NCBI GenBank assembly: GCA_001579985.1
Contig: LRSR01012499.1
Span: 1 to 45,418, forward strand
Source: Hypsibius dujardini
Taxonomy: Eukaryota > Tardigrada > Eutardigrada > Parachela > Hypsibiidae
Length of the DNA: 45,418 nt
Direction of reading: 5' to 3'
Shown: positions 18,961 through 31,520 of the stretch, piece after piece
How the letters are laid out: each line of letters opens with the position of its first letter
Position numbering within the stretch: position 1 is the first letter of the stretch
The notes under the pieces: generated by a model
The model's input: only the letters and a program-made list of their open reading frames with translations
The model's database searches: none
Told to the model about the DNA's origin: nothing
Made by a program: the position numbers and the translations under genes

Positions 18961-19184
18961 GAGAAGAATCAATCCACTAGAATTATCGTCTAACACAACA
19001 ATGATTCCACTGTCTGTCCATTTTGAATTTGCGCAAATGTGAAAGCAAACCAGCATATTATGAATGACTGCCCACAGAGGCAAAAACCGGAAAAGTTAAG
19101 TGATGTTATCGTTGACTTCGATTCGTCCATTGTGACGTAAGTTAATTTATCATTGGTTCCGCATTTCAGCGCCGCCTCTTTAAC

Positions 19185-19250
19185 TGACCAATCAGGCGTG
19201 GTCAAGCCGGAACGTCCATTTAAGCCCAACCTCTTTTTCTCTGCACTCCG
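19185..19250 (+). promoter_or_regulatory. Promoter-like CCAAT plus TATA-like module
   Basis: CTGACCAATCAGGCG is followed about 25 bp later by CATTTAAGCC and then by a pyrimidine-rich initiator-like stretch (CTTTTTCTCTGCACTCC). The orientation suggests plus-strand transcription. Confidence 0.3.
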
Positions 19251-19439
19251 CGTGCTCTGTCTGCGCTCTTTGCCCCCTTCACTCTTCGCTCTGCTGCATC
19301 GCTCCTCCGAATCCGCCTTGCGAAAATATGAACTGTGCATTGCATATCGCTTCTGTCCAGCCCATTTAATTTCATTCATCACAGCGGTCTTCAGGTGCAT
19401 TTTTACAACCATTTTGAAATTCCATTTTCAAAGTTGGTG

Positions 19440-20190
19440 ACAGTTGAACTTTGTCGTTTATGGTCTATTGATTGATTTCATGGATTTTGCCTGGTGGAAA
19501 ATCCACGCTGCTAATTTTCGGATTTTATCCCATTTTTTCCTGATGTGAATTTGTAAGTTGCAATCTTTCACATATTTTTGCACGTTTGTTATGGTCGTTG
19601 ATTTAGCTAAAACTGAGTGGGAAATGGGAGGTTAGCTTACTCAAAATATATGGTGATTCAACATGGATTCTAATGGTTGATTGTGATTGAGTAGTTTATT
19701 GTCACGTCGGACCGTTGATTGATGGATTGCCTTCAGTGCCACTCAAATTAATTTTCATTCCATGCACCTTGGTTCTTCGTGCTCCTCTTTGTCGATTGGT
19801 ATGTGTTTGTCAGAATCAGCAAAAAATCAACAGCTTAGTTTTGGTCTTTGCTGTCTTTCAAACTGGACGTTTCTGGTTGAATGGCTTGATTAGACGAATT
19901 TCGCTGATTGATTACGATTGACCGTGGGGCGGCTGATTGGTTTGATTGACTTTATATATTCGAAATATCAATTTAGTTTATTATTGAATACTAATTTCCC
20001 GACTGCTCTGGTTGCCTGCTTTGTTGATCAACAACATCTTGCATGATGTTTAGAACCGGAACATCAAATAAAATGCTCAAATTCGTCATTTGGAAACTGT
20101 TTTCAAAGTGTTACGGTTGATTGGCTTGATTTGTCGAATTTTGATTTCACCGAGTTCACACTGTGATTATCAGTGGCTGATTGTTTTGAT
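19440..20190. promoter_or_regulatory. Cluster of TGATTGAT motifs
   Basis: TTGATTGAT or close variants occur near 19469, 19676, 19713, 19903, 19934, 20115 and 20175. TGATTGAT is the classical PBX-HOX composite site. A simple-repeat origin is equally possible. Confidence 0.3.
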
Positions 20191-20479
20191 TGACTCGATT
20201 TCAGAAACATTTTTACTTTTTATTTGACTCCAGCCTGTCCCCAGTGCCCTACACTGTTGACGAACGACCTTTTGTATGCTTTCTAGAACTTTTATCTCCT
20301 CGGAACAGCAGATAAAACAGCTCAACTTTGGCCTCTAGTATCGCTGGGAAGGAAGCACCGGCTAATCATTCCTGCGAACTGTTCAAACAAGACGTCCCTC
20401 TACCTCTCTCCCTCACCTCGCGTTTCAGATCGATCCGCATTTTTAACAGTCTGCCGGAATTTTGTCGTCAAAAGAGTAG

Positions 20480-20596
20480 ACTCACAAGCAGCGCGAGCGC
20501 AAGCGGAACTTTTGGAAAATAAATTTTCGCGTCGCGAATTTCGGACTACAGGGAGTCTTCAACTGTTGCGCCGCATTTTCGCCCGGTCTTGACCAG
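20480..20596 (+). other. Candidate 5'-UTR exon ending at 20596
   Basis: A CpG-rich stretch ends at CTTGACCAG followed by GTAAGCGCG, one of the strongest donor matches in the spacer. No ORF crosses it in a way that suggests coding. It could be the first exon of the downstream LRR gene. Confidence 0.3.
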
Positions 20597-21064
20597 GTAA
20601 GCGCGCTTTATTTTGGTGTTTGCGATTACGGCATTTGGCTGTTTGAGAGCGGAGGAAATGGCAAGACACGGTGGCGATCTCTCTCTCGAGAGTTTGACCT
20701 AAAAGATGAGTACGCCGGCCAGCAAAAAATGCTCGTGTGTCTGTGTTGTCTGTCTGTCTTGCACTTGTCTTTTTGTGCTTGCTTGTACTCTCTCAGGGTG
20801 TGTGAATTTCGCGCTCGACGATGCGAACTTTGATGGACAGATCGACCACAGGCCGGACAGACGGACCAAGAGTGTCTGCAGAGGAAAGAGAAATGTGACG
20901 GAAATGTTTGCTTCCGCATCTTGATTCTGTGCATATGATTGTTTATGACGATGGTGTTGTCCGAAAGTGTGACCGTCCGGATACTGTGGTGTCTAATCGA
21001 TCTGCAGACAATGCTGGAGATGGCACGTATTACTTTGGGTAATTGCATGTCGTTTAGTTATACT

Positions 21065-21345
21065 GCCGATGTCTGTCTGTCTATCTGCCTGTCTGTCTGT
21101 CTGTTTGCTGGTTTGTCTGAGTTTGTATGTCTGTCTCTCTACCCGTGTGTCTGTATGGTTATCCACGTTGTTTGTCTTACTGTCAATCTGTCTGTCTGTC
21201 TATGTGCCTGTCATTTTTGTGTGTCTGACTGTTTTGTCTGGGCTGAATTTATGGTTTCTGCTAGTCTGTCTGCTCGCATGTGTGCCTGCAAGTTTTACTG
21301 TGTTTGGGTATTTGAAATGTGATGTCTGTCTGTTTCCCGAGTGGA
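21065..21345 (+). repeat. GTCT tract
   Basis: GTCTGTCTATCTGCC-type degenerate array in the long spacer. Confidence 0.8.
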
Positions 21346-22219
21346 CCATGCACTCCATAATACATTTTGGAGTAACTTTCTGCTAAGTCGAGAGATGCAA
21401 CCGCGGATCGGATTGCGGATTTTGACGGGCGATTCCGTGTGAGCTCTTTAGAACTGGTTTTCAATAGGTCTCTCTCTCTTTCTAGCGTGCTGATTGACAA
21501 AATCGGAAATTAAATAATACCAGTTTTCTTTCCAATCCACGGAGTGGACCTCGACGCTTGACCAGTCTCGGTGAAAGACGATTATGGAAATTGGCGCAGA
21601 ACTTGTCGCTTTTTCTCACCCAATACTTCAATTGTTTTCCACCTCAAAAAAAGTCTCAATCCCAAGTCTTACCTTCTCATTATTTGATATTTATTAGTAG
21701 GTTTTGAATATTTTTTTATTTAAAGAATGTTGAAGAATTTTGCATACAATTTAAAAGGATGATTTTATCAATTAATTTTTTAATTTTAGAAAACGTATTT
21801 TTTATCACGAAAAATACACAGTATTTATTTTCATGAATTATTTATTAGCTGTAAATGTGGACACAGTTGGTTGTAATTAGTTCCGTGCGATTGTTTTCCC
21901 CCTGTAGGCTGTGGGTCACTTCTCGCTGCTCGTCATTTTTGGCTATTTTGATTTATGACCGTTCGAGCCGCCCGCCTAAGCTCCCGTCTGGTATCCCGTC
22001 GCCATGCTCTCATCAAATTCATTAATAATGCTCAGCAGGCCTAGAGGACTTGATGATTGCCATCGCGAGCTGGAATTACTGCAGCATCCCTCGTGGCGGC
22101 CTGTTCCACTTGTCGAATTGAAGTCGGAAGCTCTTTAATATCGCCTTTCGATTTGAAAGGAAAAAGAACTTTGGTAGTTTAGACTTTTTGATTGATTGTT
22201 GGCTGGTCACTCCTGTAGA

Positions 22220-22400
22220 CTGGTGTTTATCTATTGTCTGTCTACTTTTTTGCCTGCCTGACTGTATGTTTGCGTGTCTAACTCTACGTCTGCCTAATTG
22301 TTTCTTCCTCTGTTTATCGGTCTGTTTGTCTGTCCGTTTGTCTGCCTGTCTATCCTTCTGTATGTCTGTCCATTTGTCTGTCTGTATGTGACTGTACCAT
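22220..22400 (+). repeat. GTCT tract
   Basis: GTCTGTCTG, GCCTGCCTG and GTATG variants. Its termini are poorly defined. Confidence 0.75.
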
Positions 22401-23189
22401 CCGTGTATACACATATCTGCAGCGAGTGTATGCTCTATTTGATTTTCCAACCTTACAATGGCCTCTCTAAACTCCCAATCACAGGCCCAGAATTGGGGTG
22501 TCGATTTTATTGATCAACAATTATGGCTGTCGGGCGGGATGGCGATCTGAGATTACATATATTTCGCTCACACACACAATAAAAATGAATCCAGTCACCA
22601 GTCGGGCAGTCGCAGTCAGTCAGTAGAGTCCCACGGGACCTCGGTCGTATCCTTTGTATTTACCCCCATGTATGGAATTATACGATATGTACCACCACCA
22701 TCGTCCTCTCTGTATTTACTTACTCTGTGAACAGTTAAAAGTGTGTCAATAATTTTCCATGCCTGAGAGCTCTCTATTTGCCTGTCTGCCTTGCTCATGT
22801 CTGAACTGGGCCCTTTTTCACGCGGTCTGGCCTGTGTAATCAAAAAATTTCGTTAATAATAGCCGTCTAAATTGTGAACTACTTTCCCGGCTATGTGTGT
22901 GACTGTATTTAGCTCCGGTTGAGGTTTTTAGATGGCGGTACGGTGCGGTTTCTGTTGCGTCGAGATGAAATGAGCTCTCCGCCTTGTCAAGCGCGGTTGA
23001 GATAATGAGCGGGTGTGAGGGAAAAGGACCGAAAAAAATGTCGGTTGGTTTTTTGGTTGAGGGCGCTAATTAGGCACGCTTAATTTAACACATCGGTTGA
23101 GTGTTTTGTTGTGTTTTAGGCAAATCTGAAAGTGAGGAAGAGGACTTGCTGTGACACCTCTCGCAGGTGGCAGGGTTGTCCAGATTCGA

Positions 23190-23320
23190 GGCGGGTCTGT
23201 CTGTCTCTGTCTGTCTGTATTTTGTTTGTATGTCTGTCCGCCTGACTGTCTCTGTACTTGTTTATCTGTGCCTTCCTGTCAATATGCCTGTCTGCCTAAG
23301 TTTCTGTCTGTCTATCGGTT
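23190..23320 (+). repeat. GTCT tract
   Basis: A short degenerate array containing TCTGTCTGTATTTTG. Confidence 0.7.
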
Positions 23321-24059
23321 TATGAATTGATTGGATCGTGTTTCGGGAATGTCCAAGATGAATGACCACGGCGTCTCAATTCCCCCTCCAGGAATTGTTT
23401 TCGCCGACTGTGGTCTCTCTGCCGTCTGAGTGTTTATAGACTTATCGTACGCGCTTAATTTCGGCTCGCCGAAGCCCGGAGGAATTTTGCCATTCGCAGC
23501 GTTCCATCAAGATGTAACGGGAGCGCCATTAGAGACGTCCCCATCTTCGGACGGTGGTCAAAAGGATACCGCAGGAGGGGTAAATAGTCAACACGTCGGA
23601 CACGGACATCTGATCTGGACGTTTTGTGATCTCGCACTCTCTCTCAGCAGCAAATTTTTGGAATGGGCCATTTCGAGGAGATTGCTGCGGATTTTAGGGA
23701 GCAAGATGTCGTGGAAAGATGGAGTATGAAGAGATTCTTCAACGGCTTCAGGGAGTAGTATGAGGGGGGAGGGGATTTGGAATGCAGTCTAATTGCATGA
23801 CCGCCGCGCGGGAGAAAATAGCGAGAAGCATGATGAAACTGGGAAATAATAATCTGCCTCTTTCAACGGCTGATTATGCGGTTTGTTGACGGGCGCGGAA
23901 CGTGCTGCTGAAATGGAGATTGCGGATCATCAAAACTTCACCACCGATCCGTGAGATACAACAGAAACTGATCCGATTCGGCGGGGAGCAACCAATTGAG
24001 CGTCTGTCGTCGCTGATATACAGACACATCATTGTAAGTCAGGACTAGGTGGACTAATA

Positions 24060-24310
24060 GATACGCAGACAGTTATATATTCAAACAGACAGACACAGGC
24101 AGATCTGGTCATTTAGTTAGACCGATATAAAGATAGACCGACAGGCTGGCAGAAAGACAGACAGAGTGACAGACATGCAGGCAGACATACAGGCAGACAT
24201 AAAGATAAACAGGTAGACAGACAGACAAACAGATAGATAGGCAGGCAAGCATTGAGGCACCTGGGCAGACAAATAGATAGACATACAAGAAGTCAGACAG
24301 CCAGCAATAC
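24060..24310 (-). repeat. ACAG tract, inverted relative to neighbours
   Basis: ACAGACAG with GCAGGCAGACAT units. It is one of the few tracts in the spacer with GTCT on the minus strand. Confidence 0.8.
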
Positions 24311-25074
24311 ATAGGCACATGTAGTCGGATCTGTCCAATCCGCTTCAATCCCATTTGCCTATTCCAGAATTTGCATAAACTGCGTGCCGGAGGGGGCAAG
24401 GATCATAATTGGAGGATTTATTCACGACAAGGTCAAGCCCAGTAAGCAAGGTCTCCTCAGCAGCCGACGGTGCCACTGCCGCCTTCAGAGTCCAATCCCG
24501 CTTGAAAGAGAAATCCTTCGGACAAGTCGAACAATTTCCAAATTATTATTTATGCAAAGCAGTAGAGGAATGATTTGACGGCGGTCATGCATGCATGACG
24601 GAATCATGTATGAGTCTGGTGTCCACCGGATTGCTCTGGATGCGAGATCGGATCCTTGCTCTGGAGGGAGCGGAATCGGATCACACAACAGCATGTGTCC
24701 AGTCTCGATAACGTCTGTCAAGGCATCAACATATCAAAATCGAATCCCATTCTCCTGACATGGGCGGGTGAGAGGATGATAGTCCGCCCATTTGCTGGAG
24801 CGACAGGGGAAGGATGTGGAGGAAGAGGGGGAGGAGAGGGAATGCGGCTTCTTCAACGGCAGACAGAAACGTTGTGGCTTGCCTGTGTGGAATCCGTAAA
24901 TGGCGGCTAATCCGCGAAATTAGACTTGAGTTGAGTTGAGGAAAGCCGCCGCGGACGGAAAGCGATATCACGGCGACCGCAACTCTGGCGTAGACATCGT
25001 AGAGTGTTGCGCGACATGCCCATGGATCAATTTCAAACTTTTCGTGTACTGCCGTTACCGTTTGCATCTCAGTG

Positions 25075-25141
25075 TATATCTGTTTGTCTGTCAGTCTCTC
25101 TAACTATCTCGCCGTCCGTCTGCCTGTCTCTTTGTCTGTCG

Positions 25142-25174
<33 letters not shown>

Positions 25175-25215
25175 GATTGTCTCACTACTAGCTATCTGTC
25201 TGGATGTCTGTCTGC
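25075..25215 (+). repeat. GTCT tract with a perfect core
   Basis: It contains one of the longest uninterrupted GTCT runs in the window, about eight units near 25140-25172, which suggests recent expansion. Confidence 0.85.
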
Positions 25216-25434
25216 GACTCGGTGTGTGTGAAAAGACTTGAGTCCAATTATGGACCGGAATGGAAATGTGTGGAAGCACCGGAAATGTGCCAGAGTGGTG
25301 GCGGTGGTGTTTAATCTGGTGATTTTGCATGTGTTATTTATAGAGCTTCTTGGGAAATTGCTGTCGGTCGGTCCTGTCAGTCATGGCAGATCAGTCTTGG
25401 AAAACAGGAGTTGCTGCAACACGGACAGCTAGAC

Positions 25435-25620
25435 ATTCATAAAGACAGGCAGACAAACAAACAGACACGCATGGCGGGGAGGAAAACATTCAGATAGATA
25501 GGCAAGGAGCCTTCAGAGAGACAGACAAGTGGACGTCAGACAGTCAGACAAAACACTTGCAAGTAGATAGATAAACGAGAAAGAAGTCATAGCAGCACAG
25601 TCAAACATGCATTCAGACAT
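25435..25620 (-). repeat. Decayed ACAG tract
   Basis: Scattered GACAGGCAGACAAACAAACAGAC-like elements. It is strongly diverged. Confidence 0.5.
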
Positions 25621-26284
25621 TTCGAAAAGCTGGGTGGTGGGCTGAAAGACCGGTTCACTCGCGTAACAACTTCCGGCCACAGCCAGGTGGCGCTTTTTAT
25701 CGGCGTGACATTGACTTCGACTAGAGCATCAAGATAAGTAAGCATGGAGACTGGTTGTCTTAAGAAAATGGGTTTGTTTGTCTATCTTGCTTTGGATGAG
25801 CCAATAACTCGTTTTTCTAATGGTGTTTGTCTGTCCTGCCCCCGCCCCCTCACCGTTTGGGAGCGAAACGAGACTTATCGGCGGCGTGGCAAGCCATTCC
25901 TCTATGGTGGAACATACAAACTCACTGGAAGCTTGATGCCGTTTACTTTTTACCTAAGGGGGTGCCCCTCTGGACGTAAACTTGTCCGATTGACCCCAAT
26001 TTTTTTCCCCTCGCCCCAGAGTTGTCGATCGTTTGATTTTGGTGCGCTGGCTAAACAGTTGTCTAATTAAAATTTAATTTTCGATTTACACTCTTGTGAA
26101 TAAATGATGAAGTGGAGCGGAGCGGATGGTGAGACTGCTGCTGTATGAAGAGCTCTTCGGCCTCTGTCGATTTCACGCGTTTGACCTCGTTTTTTCTGTT
26201 GTCCTAGGGAATTTTGACTTTTTGGAGCTGACTTGATTCCATCAACTTCAATCGAAATTGCATTTTTGTCGATCTGGTTGCGTG

Positions 26285-26405
26285 GAAATCTGTCTGTCTG
26301 TCTGCCTGTCTGTTTGCCAAGCTGTGTGTCAGATGTGTATCTGTCTGACTGTCTGTCGTGTTGCTTATCTGTCCTTCGGCTGGTCTGTCTGTGTGGAATG
26401 TCTGT
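26285..26405 (+). repeat. GTCT tract
   Basis: Degenerate GTCTGTCTGTCTGCC array. Confidence 0.75.
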
Positions 26406-26759
26406 GGGAGCGTTTTTTGGCAGAGATATCGCGTGCTATCTGCTCATCACCTCGGTATTCGTTGTTTTACGTAATAATTAGCATAATATCGGTATTGGTG
26501 ACAACAAGCAGCGCGTCCTTCGTGCTCTGAATAGTTTCCCACGTCACTTGCGACTGTTTTGAGGCACGCGCGAAAAAAAACAGGTGGTGATGGTGTGGTG
26601 TCGGTGGCGCCGTGCATCAGCCTTTACACGTAATGCAGACTTGAGTGTCTGTGCGTGCAGCATCAGCCTACAAAAACTCAAGCAATTTTTGCTGTTTTTA
26701 TGTGTTGTTAATGGGGAGTGCCATCAACAAACCTTTTACGTAGGGCCTTGATTCTCTGT

Positions 26760-26890
26760 TTCTTTGGTTGTTTGTCTGTATTTGTTTTTCTGTCTGCTTG
26801 TCTGTCAGTCTGTCAGTCTGTAAACAAGTATGCCTGTTTGTAGTGTCTGCTTTTTGTACATGTCTCCGTCTGTCTTGACTGTTTTCTCGA
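26760..26890 (+). repeat. GTCT tract
   Basis: Degenerate array with TTTGTCTG and GTCAGTCTG variants. Confidence 0.7.
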
Positions 26891-27584
26891 TCTGCAGACT
26901 CGAAATAGCATTCCCCGTTGTTACGCCTCATTCGCTCGTTTGAAAATTCTCGAAATATTATCATATATTTATTGATCTGCGTTGCGCTGTCTTGCTCTGC
27001 TGACTGTTCACGCTCTAGTTTTCTTTCCGTTTCCCACTGGCTATATTAATACGTTCTCTACCTAGAGCTTACTAGCTGTACTCGAAAAGGAGAAAAATAG
27101 GAGGCAAGCAGATATGCAAACAGACAGACAGACAGGCATACAGACAAGCAGACTAATAGGTGGGCTGACATATTGGGAAAAACCATTTTGATAACTTTTG
27201 TCACATACCGGGAATTAAAAGCAGAAAGCGTGAAAAGTGCCACTCCGGTGGGCCGAATGGGGGATCACTTTTTTATGAACCAGTGCGCGCGAGAGCAGCT
27301 TGACATCGTCGTCTCTTCCGCAGTGAAGCACCTGACTGTTTGAGGATCTCCTTGGCCATGCTTGACTAATTTTCAGATTATGGTTGCAGACAGAAAAGAA
27401 CTTAAGGGAGTAATATCAAATGATGGCGTCTTCGTTTATCCACGGTTCGTCGTTTTGATTCTCGCACACGCTGTGGTGAGTGCGGATATGGATAGAGCCG
27501 TTCTTGACCGCGTTCCGGCTTGGTGGCAGACAAGTGAACATCGTGACGGAATCCGTTACGGCTTTAGCGAAATCGTGATTTCTT

Positions 27585-27760
27585 TTGTCTGTATACCAGT
27601 CTGTTTGTCTGCCTGCCTGCCTGCCTGTTTTCCTATCTGTCTGCCTGTCTGTTTGAATGGCTATTTGTTTGTCTGCATGTTCCTCTTTATGTTTATCTGC
27701 CTATATGTCTACCTATGTCTCTGCTTACTTCTCAACATGTGTGATTGTCTGTCTGCCAAC
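27585..27760 (+). repeat. GTCT/GCCT tract
   Basis: GCCTGCCTGCCTG and GTCTGCATG variants. It follows a 75-codon open stretch (27362-27590) in which I recognise no family. Confidence 0.75.
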
Positions 27761-28179
27761 TTCACACAAGGTGGCGCCACCGAACTGGCCGACTACCCAC
27801 ACAGCTTCCGCCCAAGCTCCTTGACACCCTGACCAGGGCCATCCTCAGTTCCTAGCCAAGCAACTCAACCACCACCGCAAACATCTCGCACCCGTCATGG
27901 AGTAAAAATGAAAGAAAGTGAGCTTGCCGGAAAAGTGTAATCTCGCTCTCTTTCTCCCTCTCCGTCCGGGCTTGCCGTTGTAGCCGTGCCGAACGCGAAA
28001 CGGATCCCTCCCAACAATTGCAAAAAGAACAAGTGGACCGGACAAAAGCCTCATGCAAATATTTGCCCGTCTCATGCCGGCAAAACAAGGCCGCGGCGTA
28101 CTTCTCGCGGTCGCGCACAACCCATAACACACAGTCACAGACCGGAGAAAAGCGGCTCCAACAGTCTTCTTCTTTGCCT

Positions 28180-28490
28180 TGGTGTCTGTTTGTTTGCCTA
28201 CTTGTCTGTTTGATTGTCTATATGTTTGTCTGTATATTTGTCTGTTTGATTGTCTGCCTGTCTCCCTTTTTCTGCGTCTATTTGTATGTCTGCCTGCCTA
28301 TTGGTTGTCCGTCTGTCTGTCTGCCTGTCTGCCTCTCCGTTTGTATTTGTTTGTCCGTCTGTCTCTGTCCGTACAGCTATGCTTCTCATTGTCTGTCTGC
28401 CTATATGCATGCATGTCGGTCTAAATGTCTCTCTGTCTCTGCTTGGCTGCTTTTCTGCCTCCCAGTTTTATTATCCGTCTGTCTTAGTGA
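28180..28490 (+). repeat. GTCT tract, longest in the spacer
   Basis: About 310 bp of degenerate GTCTG with (CGTCTGTCTGTCTGCC) cores. The 225-codon ORF over it is repeat translation. Confidence 0.85.
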
Positions 28491-28924
28491 TGATCCTAGA
28501 GTATCCATTGCCTATATAATCGACCCAACAATCAAGCGATTGTTTTATGGAGTGGGTATATATCAAACCGGAAGAAAAACGCAATCCGTCACAGGGTTAT
28601 GCGTCGAAAAGGACCGGACGCGGAAGAGAGCGGCGAGAGCGCACCGCTCTGATGAGGTGAAACACCTGTGTGATGATGACGATCGACGACTGTAACGGAC
28701 TGACTGTGTACTTTACATCACGCACCTCTACGAAGATCCATTCGTAGCGTATAGATGGAGAGGAGAAAAAAGAGTCCAATTATGAATAAGCGACTCATTC
28801 ATCATCACCACGCGGTCGTTGTGTGTGTGTTTGTCCGAAGAACGGATCGGACACACGGACACAACTTACGGGTGTTTAGTAGTTTTTTTCTGTTTTGGTG
28901 GTGTGCGCGGCTGCTGCCTGTCTG

Positions 28925-28950
28925 CCTGTGTGTGTGTGTGTGTACACGAG
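28925..28950. repeat. (TG)n microsatellite
   Basis: TGTGTGTGTGTGTGTACACG follows GCCTGTCTGCC. Confidence 0.8.
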
Positions 28951-29174
28951 AGATGAGAACGGAAAATTGAATTCAAAGCGCCTTGTTTATTTTTAATAGG
29001 CTCGTTCAACCCTTCGTTCACCGTACGGGGCTATCAATCATTTGAGGGTTGTACTCATTTTTCAGAGGGATTTATTTTTTTCGGAGGATAGGATCGGATG
29101 GACACGAGTTTTCAATCAAGAAAAGTGCCTATACTGAAGGCTCTCCCATCGGTGCTTAAAACCCGTATTTCTTC

Positions 29175-29197
29175 GACTGTCTATCTGCCTGTCTGGT

Positions 29198-29233
<36 letters not shown>

Positions 29234-29270
29234 AGTCTGACTGTAGATGTCTGTCTCTCCCTTACATTCT
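29175..29270 (+). repeat. GTCT tract
   Basis: Nearly perfect GTCTGTCTGTTTGTCTG core. A smaller one lies at 29513-29532. Confidence 0.8.
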
Positions 29271-29644
29271 CTCTCGATTCCTGATTGGCCTAATAGGTCT
29301 CTCACTTGAACTATACCGGAAGGGTCCCTCTTCTCATCCAGGCAGGTGGTCGATCGATTTCACAACAGGCAGCTCCATTTCCGGCGTGCAAGGGATGATT
29401 GACGACTGTGGGACCGGTTTGTTGTGATGGTGGCGATTACAAGTCAGGTGCATCCCTCTCCTTTAGCGCGATTCCTTCCCAACGAGCTATTCAGCTTGAA
29501 AATCGATGCGATGTCTGTCTGTCTGTCTGTCGGTGTGTACTAATTGTCTGTTGAATTTAAAATCGAGGACTCCCCATCTCAAATTGGCCGCCATGATTTC
29601 ATTATACTCACAAAGCAATCAGCCCTTCATTGAGGGGTCTGCTA

Positions 29645-29740
29645 TTTGATTGGTGGAACACAGGCGAGAGGGGGCGTGGCCACCAATGGTCAATCGATTT
29701 TCGATCAAAGGGGCGGGGTTTGCGATTTTATTGGTCAGAG
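29645..29740. promoter_or_regulatory. Promoter-like cluster of CCAAT and GC boxes
   Basis: Inverted CCAAT near 29649, GGGGGCGTGGC near 29670, CCAAT near 29683, GGGGCGGGG at 29710-29718 and inverted CCAAT at 29730-29734. These are spaced like NF-Y/Sp1 promoters. No adjacent ORF is recognised. Confidence 0.4.
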
Positions 29741-30137
29741 ACCTTCCGGACTGACCTCGGTTGTTGTCCCACATTCCACAGCTCCCTTCTCTCCGCGCAT
29801 GTTATTCTCCCATTGCATTCACTCTTTCCGGGAGCACAGGACAACTCATCACTACCGGTTCCCTTTCAAGTTTACTCATCTCCTTCCTCTTTTGACGCAT
29901 CGCCTGCACATTGTCTGTGGAACTTATTGATCGATTGCTTGATTCACGACGGATTGTCGACGCTTTTTGGTAATGTTGAGGTCTACGCTTGATTATTGAT
30001 TGCTTAATCGAACCGTAATCGTTAGTGTTTTACGCTGTCTGTCTTGAAAAATTGACTTCATGTTACATTTTTTTAGGTTTATCGATCCGAAATTAAATTT
30101 GGCATTGATTCTTGTGAGCGAAAATATGTTAAAACGA

Positions 30138-30223
30138 CAGGGGGCGGGACTATGACTCACTACCGAGTTTCACCGGAAGTGCGCGAGTGCTGCCTGAGAA
30201 ATTACATGTAACTCCGCCCCCTG
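30138..30223. promoter_or_regulatory. GC-box inverted repeat enclosing AP-1 and ETS sites
   Basis: CAGGGGGCGG at 30138-30147 is exactly inverted as CCGCCCCCTG at 30214-30223. Between them lie TGACTCA (30153-30159, AP-1 consensus) and ACCGGAAGTG (from 30172, ETS consensus). It is followed by an A/T-rich block and, 0.5 kb on, a strong splice donor at 30703. Confidence 0.45.
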
Positions 30224-30234
30224 ACTTTCGGGTT

Positions 30235-30535
30235 AATATTGTTTAAATTTATTTTAAGGAATATTTTAAATGGCTCTTGATTTAAATAAAATGGGTTATG
30301 ATTTTATTTAAAATGGCTAAAATAAAAATCGGTATGAAAAAACCTTATTTATATTAAAAATCATTAAATTTAATTTGGGGAATTTATGACGTTTTAAATG
30401 TTGAAAATAAGACTTTTCATTTAAGTAGATATGGTATTTATTTAAATAAACGTTGGCAGTGGATTTTACAGTATTTCATATTTTATTTAAAAACTCTTAT
30501 TTAAACATCAATATTTCGGAGAAATAGTAATTCAT
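30235..30535. repeat. TTTAAAT-rich A/T block
   Basis: Roughly ten TTTAAA/ATTTAAAT-type motifs lie in 300 bp. They are irregularly spaced, unlike the flanking GC-richer sequence. Confidence 0.5.
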
Positions 30536-31259
30536 CCGCTTTCAGCATTCGAGTATGGGGTTGATTGATTGGGTTGGTGTGTTAAATTTCGTTAATCGAT
30601 CGACCGGTACTGTTTGCTTCGTCTGGCCCCATTTTTACCGCGCGGATTAACTCTTGCAGCTCTTTTCTCGACTCGTTTTGCCACAGATTTGCCGCAGCAT
30701 CGGTGAGGAGGAAGTCTCTCGTCATACGTCGCGGTCGTGCAGCTCGACTCGTCTAGCATACGTATTGTCTGACATGATTAACAGGTATTAGACCTTTCGC
30801 CATTCGCCATGATTCATTTCATCTACACCGTCGACGGAGGGATTACGCATCTCGCGTATGTGTCAGTGTTTTTGGACATGAAAAGGCCGTTTTGGTTGAC
30901 CAATAATCGCGTCGTCGAGGTGGGCTTGGGACTTGGGAGGGATTGGAAATTTGTCTGTGTCTGTCTATCTGACTGACTGTAAGGTGTGGAGAGGTTCTTG
31001 AACCGCGTAAAAGGGTCGGTTTCTCATTTTTGCTGAATGGACGGTATGATGACTGTTTGTAATCCAATCCCCTGGCTAAATCAGTCCCCGTATGCGCGAT
31101 TACGTTATCAGTGTTGTGGGTGGTCTGGTGTGGTTGGAATTTATTGGAGTGGAACGATTGCTGCACGGAGGCTGTCTATTGGGTGAAAGAGCTGGTCTGC
31201 CTGAATCTCAGTTTGTTCGAGAACGTGATGGTTGATTATTTGATCACTTGACTCGATGG

Positions 31260-31269
31260 TGTCCTGTCT

Positions 31270-31304
<35 letters not shown>

Positions 31305-31520
31305 ATTTAATTGTCTGTCTGATTGTCTGTCTTTTTGTCTGTTTGTCTTGCCTATTTTTACTGCCTGACTGTCTGTCTGTTCGTTTCCTTGCCCGCCTGC
31401 CTGCTTGCCTATCTATCTCATTGCCTCTCTGTTTGTTTTATCTCTCTAACTGCCTGTCTGTCTGTTTACTCGTCTCTGTCTTCTGTGTGCATGTATGTCT
31501 CTGTGTCTGTCTAGGAGATG
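31260..31520 (+). repeat. GTCT tract
   Basis: Long degenerate array with GTCTGTCTGTCTGTTTGTCTG cores. Cys/Leu-rich ORFs here are repeat translation. Confidence 0.85.

Noticed and set aside
27362-27590. Possible exon with a TTTTCAG acceptor and a 75-codon open stretch
   Set aside because: It runs straight into a GTCT tract, has no partner exon in phase and no family resemblance.
28018-28695. 225-codon ORF and many other Cys/Leu/Ser/Val-rich ORFs that look like multi-pass membrane proteins
   Set aside because: They are translations of stop-free (GTCT)n tracts, present on either strand and within introns.
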